NCBI GenBank assembly: GCA_023394875.1
Contig: JAEXAB010000005.1
Span: forward strand, 1 to 37,079
From: Bacillota bacterium
GTDB lineage: Bacteria; Bacillota; Clostridia; Christensenellales; DTU072
Length of the DNA stretch: 37,079 bases
Direction: 5' to 3'
Position numbers and translations under genes: made by a program. The notes beneath the pieces are model-generated. The model was given only the letters and a program-made list of their open reading frames with translations. It was not told the origin of the DNA and did no database searches. Positions 8,776 through 18,800 of this stretch are shown here, piece by piece (positions within the stretch are counted from its first letter, which is position 1; every line of letters starts with the position of its first letter).

Positions 8776-8930
8776 ACTGTAAAATTTATAGTATTTTTTG
8801 ATATAAATCACAGTTAGGCGTATGCTGCAATTGCACAATTTGGCGGTGGAAAAATATATATGTTATGGGGCTTTTGTTATTTTTAGCCTAATATATATTT
8901 TAGCGAAAACGCTATTAAAGGAGTGCAATT

Positions 8931-9500
8931 ATGGTATCACAAAATTCTAATACCAAGCGCGGGAGTCTGACTTTTGCGCAAGTGGAATTATCCAACACAT
9001 TTAGACGGCTTTGGATAGAACACGTGCTTTGGACACGGTTTTTTCTTGTAAGCACTACGTTTGATTTGCCCGAATTGCCGTTTGTAACGGAGAGATTGCT
9101 CCAAAATCCACATGATTTTGCTAACGAACTTCGTCCGTTTTACGGCAATCAAGTTGCGACAACGTTCGACAATCTTTTTACCGAACATCTGCTGATTGCG
9201 GCGGCATTGGTTAATGCAGCTAAAGCAGGCAATACCGAAGAAGCCGAAAAGCAACGTGCTTTGTGGTATGACAATGCAAGTAAGATTGCGGCGTTTTTAG
9301 CATCTATCAATCCGGTTTGGAGCGAAAACGTTTGGAAAGACTTACTGTTTACCCATCTTGATATGACGGAAAACGAAGCGGTAGCCCTTTTGACCGGTCA
9401 ATATGATGAAAGTATAAAAATTTATGATAAAATTCAGGAAGAGGCTTTGAAAATGGCAGACTTTATGACTTACGGACTTATCCGCCAATTTGGAATATAA
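8931..9500 (+). CDS. Uncharacterised helical protein
   Basis: This 189-aa protein is soluble, helix-rich and has no signal peptide. I recognise the general type (conserved LWIEHVLWTRFF near residues 27-38, FTEHLLIAAALV near 83-94, and a C-terminal MADFMTYGLIRQF) as a small clostridial protein of unknown role. No catalytic motif or metal site stands out. The two-half helical pattern suggests a bundle. The start is set by AAAGGAG 7 bases upstream. A hairpin terminator follows, so it is probably transcribed alone. Confidence 0.75.
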   Translation: MVSQNSNTKRGSLTFAQVELSNTFRRLWIEHVLWTRFFLVSTTFDLPELPFVTERLLQNPHDFANELRPFYGNQVATTFDNLFTEHLLIAAALVNAAKAGNTEEAEKQRALWYDNASKIAAFLASINPVWSENVWKDLLFTHLDMTENEAVALLTGQYDESIKIYDKIQEEALKMADFMTYGLIRQFGI

Positions 9501-9531
9501 TATTCCGATACATAATTTTTATCAAAAATAT

Positions 9532-9559
9532 ACGCCTCCAATCGGGGGGCGTTTTTTTT
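9532..9559 (+). terminator. Rho-independent terminator
   Basis: ACGCCTCC pairs with GGGGGGCGT around an AATC loop and is followed by eight T residues. It ends the unit containing the gene at 8931. Confidence 0.85.
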
Positions 9560-9583
9560 GATTAGGGTAAAAGAAAAGTAAGC

Positions 9584-9610
9584 AAGTATATATAATATAG
9601 ATATATACTT
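9584..9610. promoter_or_regulatory. AT-rich perfect palindrome upstream of the ABC genes
   Basis: AAGTATATAT (9584-9593) and ATATATACTT (9601-9610) form perfect 10-bp arms around 7 bases, just upstream of the promoter for the two ABC genes. It could be an operator, possibly for the nearby TetR protein. Its AT-only arms make chance a serious alternative. Confidence 0.35.
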
Positions 9611-9641
9611 ATATGTAATTTATATTAATTTATAAAAACGT

Positions 9642-9670
9642 CTGCCAATTTTCTATATTTAATGTATAAT
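9642..9670 (+). promoter_or_regulatory. Putative promoter for the ABC transporter pair
   Basis: CTGCCA (9642-9647) and TATAAT (9665-9670) are 17 bases apart, about 30 bases before the first ABC gene. Confidence 0.45.
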
Positions 9671-9698
9671 ATAGGAAAACCAATTTTCGGAGACTATC

Positions 9699-12419
9699 AT
9701 GCTAAAGCTAAAAAACGTCAAAAAGAACTACTTCGTCGGAGAACAGATTATCGCCGCCCTTAACGGTGTAAGCCTGAATTTCCGCAAAAGCGAATTCGTC
9801 GCTATACTGGGTCAGTCGGGCTGCGGCAAGACTACGCTGATGAACATAATCGGCGGTCTTGACAAGATGACCGAAGGAGAAATGCTGCTAGACGGCGCGT
9901 CGACTGCAAGTTTTACCGAAACCGAATGGGATGATTACCGCAATGCAAAAATAGGCTTTGTTTTTCAGAGTTATAACCTTATACAACATTTAAGCGTACT
10001 TGACAACGTAGAGCTTGCTCTCACAATTTCCGGCATTACCGGCGATCAGAGAATCCAGCGCGCAAAAGAAGCATTAGAACGCGTGGGATTAAAAAATGAA
10101 ATATACAAGAAACCCAATCAGCTTTCGGGCGGACAGATGCAGCGTGTGGCTATTGCGCGCGCCTTAGTTAACGAACCCGAAATCTTACTTGCCGACGAAC
10201 CGACCGGAGCTATCGACAGCGAAACGTCGGTTCAGATTATGGACCTTCTAAAGTCCGTTGCCCAAGACAAACTTGTAATAATGGTAACTCACAACGGAGA
10301 ACTTGCCGAAGAATACGCCACAAGAATAATTAAGATACTTGACGGAAAGATAATTTCCGACACCAATGAGTTTGTGGAAGAAAACGAAGAAACTATTGCC
10401 TTAGGAGAATTGCCCGCAAAAACGCGCAAAAAGAAGAGAGCAACAATGTCTTTCGCTACTTCGATAAAACTTTCCTGGAAAAATCTTATTAACAAGAGAG
10501 GAAGAAGTATATTAACCTCTATCGCAGGTTCAATCGGAGTAATTTGTATTGCCCTTATACTGGCGCTGAATAACGGTTTTTCCATTTATATCAACGATTT
10601 TGAAAAACAGTCTATGAGCAAGTTTCCCATTGCTGTTTCTTCGGGAGAATCGGAAATTATGAAACTGTTCGAAGATTTTATGGGCGGAGACCAACTGAAT
10701 GGGGATTCTATGGATATTTCCTCAATTTTGAGCGTGTTTACCGATGATACTCTTGACAGAGAGAAGTTTACCGATGAACAAATAATTTACATTTATGCTC
10801 AGTTTGCCTCCATGTTTGAGGCTATGACCAATACCATAACCAAAGAAAACGATATTAGTAAATTCAAAGAGCATCTGGAAAGAAACTTCGACACCTCATT
10901 AGGCATTATTAAATACGATTATTCTATTGATTTGAATATTTATAGAACCAATGAAAGTGGAACTTACAGACAGTTGAATCCGTTGCCCGAAAACATAATT
11001 ATAACCACTTTGTTGTCTATGTTCGACAAATCCAAACCGGGAGAGGGAAAAGATTTTGATATAAACTCTGTACTAAGTATGTTTGCTTTTTGGGATGAGC
11101 TAATCGGCGACGATACAGTAATAAATCAGCAATATGATGTTCTTGCCGGACATCTGCCCGAAAATATGAACGAAATTCTCCTTGTTGTGGACGAATATAA
11201 TCAGATTACCGATTTTAACATGCTTCTTTTAGATGAATTAAGCATAAGTTCTGTCATGCTTGCTCTAAATAATCCTTCTGTATTGGATAAATACGACCAG
11301 GCTTTCGATGAGGCATTGAAGAAAGAATATTACATATTACCTACCGGAGCCGCTTATGCTTACAATCAAGACACCGGCTTGTATGAAAATTTGAAGGCAA
11401 AGGGTGGAGTAGCCTTGAAAAATGCCCTTGATAATAATGGTATTAAGGTAAAGATTTCGGGTATCGTCCGTCCAAAGGAAGGAGTAAAGGGTTGCATTAA
11501 GGGCGTTATCGGTTATACTTCCGAACTAGCCAATTTTATTATTGACGATGCAAATAACTGCGCATATATTTCCGCCCAGAAAGCAGAATATGAAAAATAT
11601 ATGGAAAAAATAATTGCAGCGATGCCTGTTACGGAAAAGATAGCGGCAGGCACAAAGGTATCCGAATTAACAGTGCCCGAACAAATGTTATTGGCAGCGG
11701 CGGCAAGTGCCAAAATTAAAGACGTAATAACCGGAGAAACGATGACCGAAGATGCCTATTCGGAATTGCTTGCCAAAGTAAACGTCAGAAACTTAGACAA
11801 GCCCTCTTATATCTATATATATCCAAGCACAGTTAAGAACAAGCAAAAGATTGTTTCCTTTATAAAAGAATACAATGATGCGCAAACAGCCGAAGAGACC
11901 GAAGCCGACCAAATTGCCAAGGAAAACGGCGAAGAACCGGTAAAAGTTACTTACGTTGTGGAATATACCGACGATCTTAACGCCGCGGTTAACGAACTGA
12001 AATCTCTTTCGAACACAATAACGTATATCCTAATAGCCGTTGCTTTGGTGTCGGTCTTAGTAACAATGCTGCTTATTGCAATTGTAATGTATATTTCCGT
12101 TCAGGACAGAACGAAAGAAATCGGCATTCTGCGCGCAATCGGCGCAAGAAAAATGGATATATCCAATATTTTCAACGTGGAGACTTTAATATTGGGATTT
12201 GTGTCAGGAGTAGTGGGGATACTGCTAGCTTTGGTATTGCAGTTCCCTGTAAATATCATATTGAAAACAACCATGGGCATAGCAGGACTACTTAGCATGT
12301 CCTGGTGGCACCCCATCGTAATCATATGCGGAGCAATGGCAATAACGGTTTTGGCAGGACTTATTCCGTCCATGTATGCGGCTAAGAAAGACCCTGTTAT
12401 CGCTTTGCGCAGCGAATAA
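9699..12419 (+). CDS. MacB-like ABC transporter: fused ATPase and FtsX permease
   Basis: This 906-aa protein fuses an ABC ATPase to an FtsX-type permease. The ATPase has Walker A GQSGCGKTT (38-46), Q90, signature LSGGQ (142-146), Walker B ILLADE (162-167) and H198. The first membrane helix is near 270-292. A large outward domain of about 470 residues follows, then three helices near 773-800, 828-853 and 870-890. The cytoplasmic loop has the FtsX family DRTKEIGILRAIGARK. MacB-type proteins act as mechanotransducers moving peptides or lipids, or sensing antimicrobials, rather than as classic pore transporters. It pairs with the next gene (17-base gap). The adjacent TetR gene suggests inducible control. 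Substrate unknown. Confidence 0.9.
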   Translation: MLKLKNVKKNYFVGEQIIAALNGVSLNFRKSEFVAILGQSGCGKTTLMNIIGGLDKMTEGEMLLDGASTASFTETEWDDYRNAKIGFVFQSYNLIQHLSVLDNVELALTISGITGDQRIQRAKEALERVGLKNEIYKKPNQLSGGQMQRVAIARALVNEPEILLADEPTGAIDSETSVQIMDLLKSVAQDKLVIMVTHNGELAEEYATRIIKILDGKIISDTNEFVEENEETIALGELPAKTRKKKRATMSFATSIKLSWKNLINKRGRSILTSIAGSIGVICIALILALNNGFSIYINDFEKQSMSKFPIAVSSGESEIMKLFEDFMGGDQLNGDSMDISSILSVFTDDTLDREKFTDEQIIYIYAQFASMFEAMTNTITKENDISKFKEHLERNFDTSLGIIKYDYSIDLNIYRTNESGTYRQLNPLPENIIITTLLSMFDKSKPGEGKDFDINSVLSMFAFWDELIGDDTVINQQYDVLAGHLPENMNEILLVVDEYNQITDFNMLLLDELSISSVMLALNNPSVLDKYDQAFDEALKKEYYILPTGAAYAYNQDTGLYENLKAKGGVALKNALDNNGIKVKISGIVRPKEGVKGCIKGVIGYTSELANFIIDDANNCAYISAQKAEYEKYMEKIIAAMPVTEKIAAGTKVSELTVPEQMLLAAAASAKIKDVITGETMTEDAYSELLAKVNVRNLDKPSYIYIYPSTVKNKQKIVSFIKEYNDAQTAEETEADQIAKENGEEPVKVTYVVEYTDDLNAAVNELKSLSNTITYILIAVALVSVLVTMLLIAIVMYISVQDRTKEIGILRAIGARKMDISNIFNVETLILGFVSGVVGILLALVLQFPVNIILKTTMGIAGLLSMSWWHPIVIICGAMAITVLAGLIPSMYAAKKDPVIALRSE

Positions 12420-12436
12420 AGATAAGGAGAAAGAAA

Positions 12437-14848
12437 ATGTTACAAATTAAAAATATCGTTAAGAACTATTTCGTCAGCAATGATCTGACGGTGCCGGCGT
12501 TAAAGGACGTTTCGGTAAACTTCAGAAAAAGCGAATTTGTTGCCGTATTGGGTCCATCTGGTTGCGGCAAAACTACGCTACTAAATATAATCGGCGGGCT
12601 TGACAGATACACTTCAGGCGACCTTATTATAAACGGCAAAAGCACTAAGGAATATAAGGATAGGGAATGGGATACTTACAGAAACCATTCCATTGGCTTT
12701 GTTTTTCAGAGTTATAACCTAATCCCTCATCTAAATATCGTTAACAACGTAGCTATGGCGTTGACTCTAGCCGGAGTTTCCAAAGCCGAAAGAATAGCTA
12801 AGGCAAAAGCGGCTTTGGAAAAAGTTGGGCTAAGTAATGAACTGAAAAAGAGACCGAATCAATTATCGGGCGGGCAGATGCAACGTGTTGCCATAGCGCG
12901 GGCTATTGTCAACAACCCCGATATTATTCTTGCCGACGAACCGACTGGCGCATTGGACAGCGAAACAGGCATACAGGTTATGGAACTTCTAAAAGAGGTT
13001 GCCAAAGATAGATTAGTTATTATGGTAACTCATAACTCCGTACTTGCCGAAAAATATGCCTCAAGAATAATTAATCTGTTTGACGGCAATCTTATTGAGG
13101 ACAGCAATCCGTTTACCGATGAAGAAGCCATACTAGAATACAGTAATGATATTAAAGAAGACGTTTTATCCAAGAAAGAACAGCGCAAAAAAGAGAAGCT
13201 TGTTTCTATGACGATTAAGACGGCTTTTGGTTTGAGTTTCCGAAACCTTATTTCCAAAAAGGGAAGAACGCTAATGACCTCCTTTGCAGGAAGTATAGGC
13301 ATTTTTGGTATTTGCTTGATACTAGCTATATCATCGGGTATGAATTTTTATGTAGATAATATGCAAGCATCGGCAATCGGCACCAACGCTTTTACCATAA
13401 GCGACAATACAATAGACTTAAATAGCTTCGGCAATTGGGAAGAAGTAGACCTAGCTAAGTATCCCGAAAACACTACGGGCATTATTCCTTACGTAGAGAC
13501 TATGCCCACAATAAAAAATAACTTGTCAAATGAGTATCTAGCTTATATAGATAACTTAAATAAGGAATACGTCAAGACGATAGAGTATACATACAGTGTA
13601 AAAATGAACGTAATAAGTAATACACCTTCGGGTTATAAGCTGATTTCCAAGCCATTGAAAAAAAACGACGGCGGATTTGGTAGCCCCGGTTCCGGTACGA
13701 CTTCCTGGTATGACGTGAGCAGTCAAGCAATTTCCAAGCAAACGTTGATTACCGACTCATACGATGTGTTATACAAAACAACGGAAACAGGTTTGCCTGT
13801 CGGTTATACCGAAGTTGCCATTGTTGTAGATAAATATAACCGCTTGACAAGCACCACTATGGACGCTTTAGGCATCGCTTACGGAGAAGACTTGGGCGAA
13901 ATTAAATATGAGGACCTTGTTAAAAAGGAATTCAAAATTATTCCTAACAATAATTATTATACTTTTGTCAACGGAAAGTATATAGCGCCCACTACGGCTG
14001 CCGAATTTGAAGTGTTATACAACAGTAATGACGCTATTACTCTAAAAATAGTCAGCGTTTTGCGTCCCAAAAACGATGACGTAAACAGATGGTTATCTTC
14101 AGGCGTTGTTTATTCTTCCGACCTCACCGAATACATTATGAACAATGCAAAAAATTCGGATATTGGTCAAGCGCAGATAAATAATACAACTCAAGACGTG
14201 ATTACGGGAGACACCTTTGCCAGAACGGCAACCGTCACCGCAGAGGAGCAATATATAAACGCGCTCAAAGCTTTGGGTGTATATTCAACTCCTACTTCGA
14301 TAAATATATATCCTGCCGACTTGGACTCTAAGGACAGTATAAAAACATATCTTGACGCGTGGAACACCGACCATCCTGACAATAAAGTAATTTATATTGA
14401 TTTTTCGGAATTTCTTTTGGATATGCTTTCTTCCCTTATTAACATAATAACGTATATCCTTGTGGCGTTTTCTGCTATATCTTTGATAGTGTCTACGGTT
14501 ATGATAGGCGTAACCACATATACTTCGGTAATAGAACGTACCAAAGAAATCGGAGTGTTGCGTTCTTTAGGCGCTAGAAAGAAGGATATTTCCCGCATTT
14601 TCAATGCCGAAACGGTAATGATAGGCGGAGCCGCGGGAACTATTGGCGTAATATTTGCCCTAATAATCGGCGCGGTAATAAATATTATCTTAAAATCTTT
14701 GCTTGAAGTTACTAACATAGCAAATCTGACTTGGTACATAGCGCTAATTATGATCGGACTAAGCGTACTCCTTACTTGGATAGCAGGACTAATACCTTCA
14801 AGGATTGCCGCAAAGAAAGATCCGGTTGTCGCGCTCCGAACCGAATAA
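12437..14848 (+). CDS. MacB-like ABC transporter: fused ATPase and FtsX permease (second copy)
   Basis: This 803-aa paralogue of the upstream protein has the same plan: Walker A GPSGCGKTT (39-47), signature LSGGQ (142-146), Walker B IILADE (162-167), H198, one helix, a different outward domain, then three C-terminal helices with ERTKEIGVLRSLGARK. The ATPase halves are very alike, while the outward domains differ in sequence and length. This fits a heterodimer whose two outer domains form an asymmetric binding surface. An AAGGAGA site precedes the ATG. The unit ends in a bidirectional terminator. Confidence 0.9.
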   Translation: MLQIKNIVKNYFVSNDLTVPALKDVSVNFRKSEFVAVLGPSGCGKTTLLNIIGGLDRYTSGDLIINGKSTKEYKDREWDTYRNHSIGFVFQSYNLIPHLNIVNNVAMALTLAGVSKAERIAKAKAALEKVGLSNELKKRPNQLSGGQMQRVAIARAIVNNPDIILADEPTGALDSETGIQVMELLKEVAKDRLVIMVTHNSVLAEKYASRIINLFDGNLIEDSNPFTDEEAILEYSNDIKEDVLSKKEQRKKEKLVSMTIKTAFGLSFRNLISKKGRTLMTSFAGSIGIFGICLILAISSGMNFYVDNMQASAIGTNAFTISDNTIDLNSFGNWEEVDLAKYPENTTGIIPYVETMPTIKNNLSNEYLAYIDNLNKEYVKTIEYTYSVKMNVISNTPSGYKLISKPLKKNDGGFGSPGSGTTSWYDVSSQAISKQTLITDSYDVLYKTTETGLPVGYTEVAIVVDKYNRLTSTTMDALGIAYGEDLGEIKYEDLVKKEFKIIPNNNYYTFVNGKYIAPTTAAEFEVLYNSNDAITLKIVSVLRPKNDDVNRWLSSGVVYSSDLTEYIMNNAKNSDIGQAQINNTTQDVITGDTFARTATVTAEEQYINALKALGVYSTPTSINIYPADLDSKDSIKTYLDAWNTDHPDNKVIYIDFSEFLLDMLSSLINIITYILVAFSAISLIVSTVMIGVTTYTSVIERTKEIGVLRSLGARKKDISRIFNAETVMIGGAAGTIGVIFALIIGAVINIILKSLLEVTNIANLTWYIALIMIGLSVLLTWIAGLIPSRIAAKKDPVVALRTE

Positions 14849-14865
14849 TATAATAACCGATAATA

Positions 14866-14900
14866 TAAAAAACTGTCCCAAAGCGGGACAGTTTTTTTGT
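14866..14900. terminator. Bidirectional terminator between the ABC operon and tetR-like gene
   Basis: AAAAAACTGTCCC and GGGACAGTTTTTTT surround a short AAAGC loop. A-rich and T-rich flanks on either side let it end both convergent units. Confidence 0.9.
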
Positions 14901-14912
14901 TTTGATAAAGCT

Positions 14913-15539
14913 TTAATCACGTCGGCGCAGACCGTCCAACAGGGTATTGAAAAATAATAGTGATTCTTTTTCATAATCAAAACCGTCTGTTAATACACAC
15001 CATTCAAAAGTCATACCGCGTATACTGTACAAAATATGCTTAGCAAGTGTGAATACGTCAATATCGTTTCGGAATTCGCCGGAATTTATTCCTTTGGTCA
15101 CAATGTCCTGGAATAGCGTCATCAGTTTTCTGTTGAAACTGAAAACGGCGGTTGAGTCTAGGTGCTGGCTCATTTGGGCACGATAGACCATTTTTAATTT
15201 GCTGCTGCCGACCTTGTTGGACAGCACGTAGACAATATGCTTGACAACGGCAAGAAGAATTTCCGATGCCGAAGTAGCAGTAGAGGAAACTTTATCGGCA
15301 ATGGCTTTGTAATCTTCGTCTACTTCGTTTACGTGTCGGCTAATGATTTCCACTAAGACCGCTTCTTTGGAAGGAAAGTGAACGTAAAAAGAACCTTTGG
15401 CAACTCCTGCCAGTTTGCAGATGCTCTCTACGGTGATCTGAGAATATTCGTATTCGTCGATAAGTCTGGCTGCGCTTTCATAGATTTTTTTATGCATCAA
15501 TTCTGATTTCTTTTGGCGTGATGTGGAATTATAAGCCAT
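14913..15539 (-). CDS. TetR/AcrR family transcriptional regulator
   Basis: This 208-aa protein has the TetR DNA-binding domain at residues 13-60, with the helix-turn-helix around ITVESICKLAGVAKGSFYVHF and then PSKEAVL. The rest is the usual helical ligand domain. The ATG at 15539 is chosen because AAGGAGG lies just upstream. The longer open frame to 15638 has no such site. It converges on the ABC pair and diverges from the large surface protein at 15900. The region between them contains several inverted repeats, so it probably controls itself, the surface protein, or both. Its ligand is unknown. Confidence 0.88.
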   Translation of the reverse strand: MAYNSTSRQKKSELMHKKIYESAARLIDEYEYSQITVESICKLAGVAKGSFYVHFPSKEAVLVEIISRHVNEVDEDYKAIADKVSSTATSASEILLAVVKHIVYVLSNKVGSSKLKMVYRAQMSQHLDSTAVFSFNRKLMTLFQDIVTKGINSGEFRNDIDVFTLAKHILYSIRGMTFEWCVLTDGFDYEKESLLFFNTLLDGLRRRD

Positions 15540-15899
15540 AAAATAAACCCTCCTTAATAGAAAAGTTGAAAAAAAGTTAATTTTTATTCCGCAGTATTGG
15601 AATGATTTAATATTATAACAATAATTATTACATAGCAATCATTTTTTGCTATTTTTTTTGTTTTTTGATTAAAATCCTAGTTTTTTTACATTATTTTTAC
15701 TTTTTTTGTTAAACGGAAATTATCATATTTACCAAAAACTTTACGGCGTTTAGGGATTAACAGAAAAATTTTTTGAAAGTTATTGTCAAAACGTTGACAA
15801 CTATGCCAGAAAATGTTACAAATTAATTGACCGGAGTCAATGACCGCAGTCAGTTATTGCATAGAAAAAAATATTCTCTATATATATAGGAGGCAAAAT
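15540..15899. promoter_or_regulatory. Divergent control region between tetR-like gene and surface-protein gene
   Basis: This 360-base gene-free stretch is very T-rich at 15640-15715. The right part holds a promoter reading rightwards: TTGACA (15794-15799), 17 bases, TACAAA (15817-15822) preceded by TG. Three inverted repeats overlap it: TTGTCAA-N4-TTGACAA (15783-15800), TTGAC-CGGA-GTCAA (15827-15840) and TGAC-CGCA-GTCA (15841-15852). The first covers the -35 box and the others lie at the expected transcription start, which is classic for a repressor. Confidence 0.65.
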
Positions 15900-18800
15900 A
15901 TGAAGAAATTCAGTCTTGTGTTGTGCGTACTGGCGGTTGCCGTTATTATCGCGGCTGCTGCATTCATACCTCAATCCGAAGTAGCTAATGCCGCGCCTAA
16001 CACTAGCGTTACGTTAACGACTATGATAGAACACGGAAGTTTAAGTAGTGAAGTAGAGGCAGGCGCGATTTATTTGGATGACCAGTACGATATGTGGTAT
16101 ATAGATAGATATGTGCCGCAGATTTTTATGACAAATTCAATTAGTATATACAAAATACCCTCCGGAACTTTTAATAAAGTAGAGTATTCTACTAATTTGG
16201 GTGCATTTAGTGATTCTGGAGGCTTAGGAATAACCGGCGGCTTATCCGGCAAATTATGGGTGAGCTACGAAAATAAAATTTTGAATATTACAACCAGTAA
16301 TTTGGTTGCAGACACCCGCAATGATTTTACAGCTGCGTCTGCCTCTTCTTTGGATGGGAATCAAGGTACGCCGATTGCTACGTACTTACCAAAAAACAGA
16401 TCTAATGATACGCTTTTCTTCATAAATGGTAAAAAAATAAATGAAAGGGTTCAAGAAAATTTTATCTATAAGACAAATGAATTAACTATAGCGGGAGGAA
16501 CCGATCACGGATTATTTACCGACGTCTGTTCGGACGTTACAAATAGTCGTTCAACACGGAATTTATGGATTACGTCGGCAAGCAACAAAATCATAAGACA
16601 AAATTATCTTAATAACACAGATTATCAGGTTTTTACGAAACCAGGCAATTTTGCTAATTTTAATAAATTGAGCGCAATATTCGTTGACGATAACGGAGAC
16701 GTATGGGCAGTCGACAAAGGCAATAGTGGCAGTTCCCGCATTTTGCGCTACAGAGTCAGAGAAAATTTCTGGAACGAATATAAAATAACTGATTTTAGCG
16801 GTAGTATTTATGATATTGCCGTCAGAAATGATGGCAGAGTATTTTGCGCTACCGATGAAGGGCTAGAATACGTTGACCAAGTGTTCCCTTCTTCGGAAAG
16901 CAATATTGTATCGTTTAGTCCCAGTGGAGCTAATGTCAATTCCAATAATTATAGTATAACTTATTCAACCGATGAGCGCAGAGTAACATTTTCGGCAGAA
17001 GTGTCTAACGGAGCAACTTATTCTATATATTCCGATTCGGCGTGCACAACGGCTATTCCTAATAATATTTTGGAAACACCTTTAGCTTTTGGGCAATCTA
17101 CCGCCAACATTAACGCCTGGATAAAAGTTATCGCAGCAGATGGAGAAGGTTATTCTATATACACCGTGACAGTGACGCGCAATAAAAGACAACTTAAAAT
17201 AAAACCGATAGACCAGACCGTAGTTTATGGTGATTCTTATGTTAACCGATGGGAAATCGTAGGTAATCTTCTAGATTCCGACACTGTGGATATTTTGGAC
17301 GTAAGAACGGTTTTTTATGATAGTTCATATAACGGAAACGTCGGAAGCGGTACTATTATTATTGAAAGCTTCAACTACAACGCCAATAAGGATTATACGA
17401 TAACAAAGCAAACGGGGAAGATTACGGTTATACCAAGAGATATTTCAATAAGCCTGTCTCCGCTAACGAAAACTTATGCAAGTGAAGACCCCGCTTTGCA
17501 ATATACAATAACCGAAGGAACACTAGCTTCCCGTGATGTGGTTTCTTCGGAATTAGTTAGAATCGCCGGTGAAGATGTAGGAGATTACGAAATTAACGGA
17601 GTTAAAATAGTAAAAGACGGAGTTGATAAGACTTCAAACTATAACGTCAATATCGTCGATACAGGCACTTTGACCATAGACCCTCTGAAAATAGAAATCG
17701 ACGGAGTTAATAATCTTACCAAAACCAAAGTTTATGACCATAATACCAGCGTCAATACTTCAGGCGCTACACTTGTAACTAATATTCTGCCCGAAGACAC
17801 CGAAGTTACGTTGAGCATTACCGCTAGTTATAACAGCATTTACGTAACGAACGCCAATCAGATAACTTTGTCTTTTGCCTTTGCCGGAAGTTCGGCTAAG
17901 AACGCTAACTATATTTTACCCGATGATTATGTTGTTACAGATGGCGTAAGCATAACCAAAAAAGAACTGACTATATCCGACGTACAGGCTGCTAACCGTA
18001 CCTACGTTGACGAACTATATACCGTAGCTATATCGGGCGGTGCCCTTAACGGTGTGTTTGAAGAAGATACCGTCAGCTTCAACTTAAAAGGTACAGGATT
18101 TGTCAGCGACTGCAATGCAGGAACGGATAAGATAGTTACTACGGATATTATTCTTACAGGTAATCATAGCAGTAATTATTTTCTGACACAACCCAACTAC
18201 GTAAGAGTAGACATCTTACCGGTAGTAACCGAAGTTATTTGGGAATATTCTAGTACTTATATCTATAATGCTCAGGATCAAAGCGCCACGATTAAGGCTT
18301 ACTACCGCAACTTATCGGGAGAAAGAGTAGACTTAGGTACAGAGATTGCCGAAGGCGAAATATTCAAAAACGTAGGCACATATACAGCGCAAGCATTTAT
18401 GATTGATATCGACGGCAATTATGATATCGGAACGCCTACGTCTACAATAGATATTATTCCTTTGAAAATAACGACTACTATGGTTGTCAACACTCAAAAA
18501 ACGTATGATGGTAATACCACCGCCATAATATCCAATCCCGGCACAACTAATATCATTGACGCAACAGTTACTCTTTCTTATACCGCTAATTTCAATACTT
18601 CCAACGTGGGAGCCAACAGCATAAAAGTTATATTCACGTTGAATGGAGAAGGTAAGGAAAACTACGAAGAGCCTGACGAATATAGCTTGTCGGGAACTCA
18701 AGTAAAAATCAATCCTTTCGAAACGTCCGTTGTATGGAGTTATGAGGACGAGTATATTTACGATGGTACAGACCGCGCCGATACGGTATCCGCTACTTGC

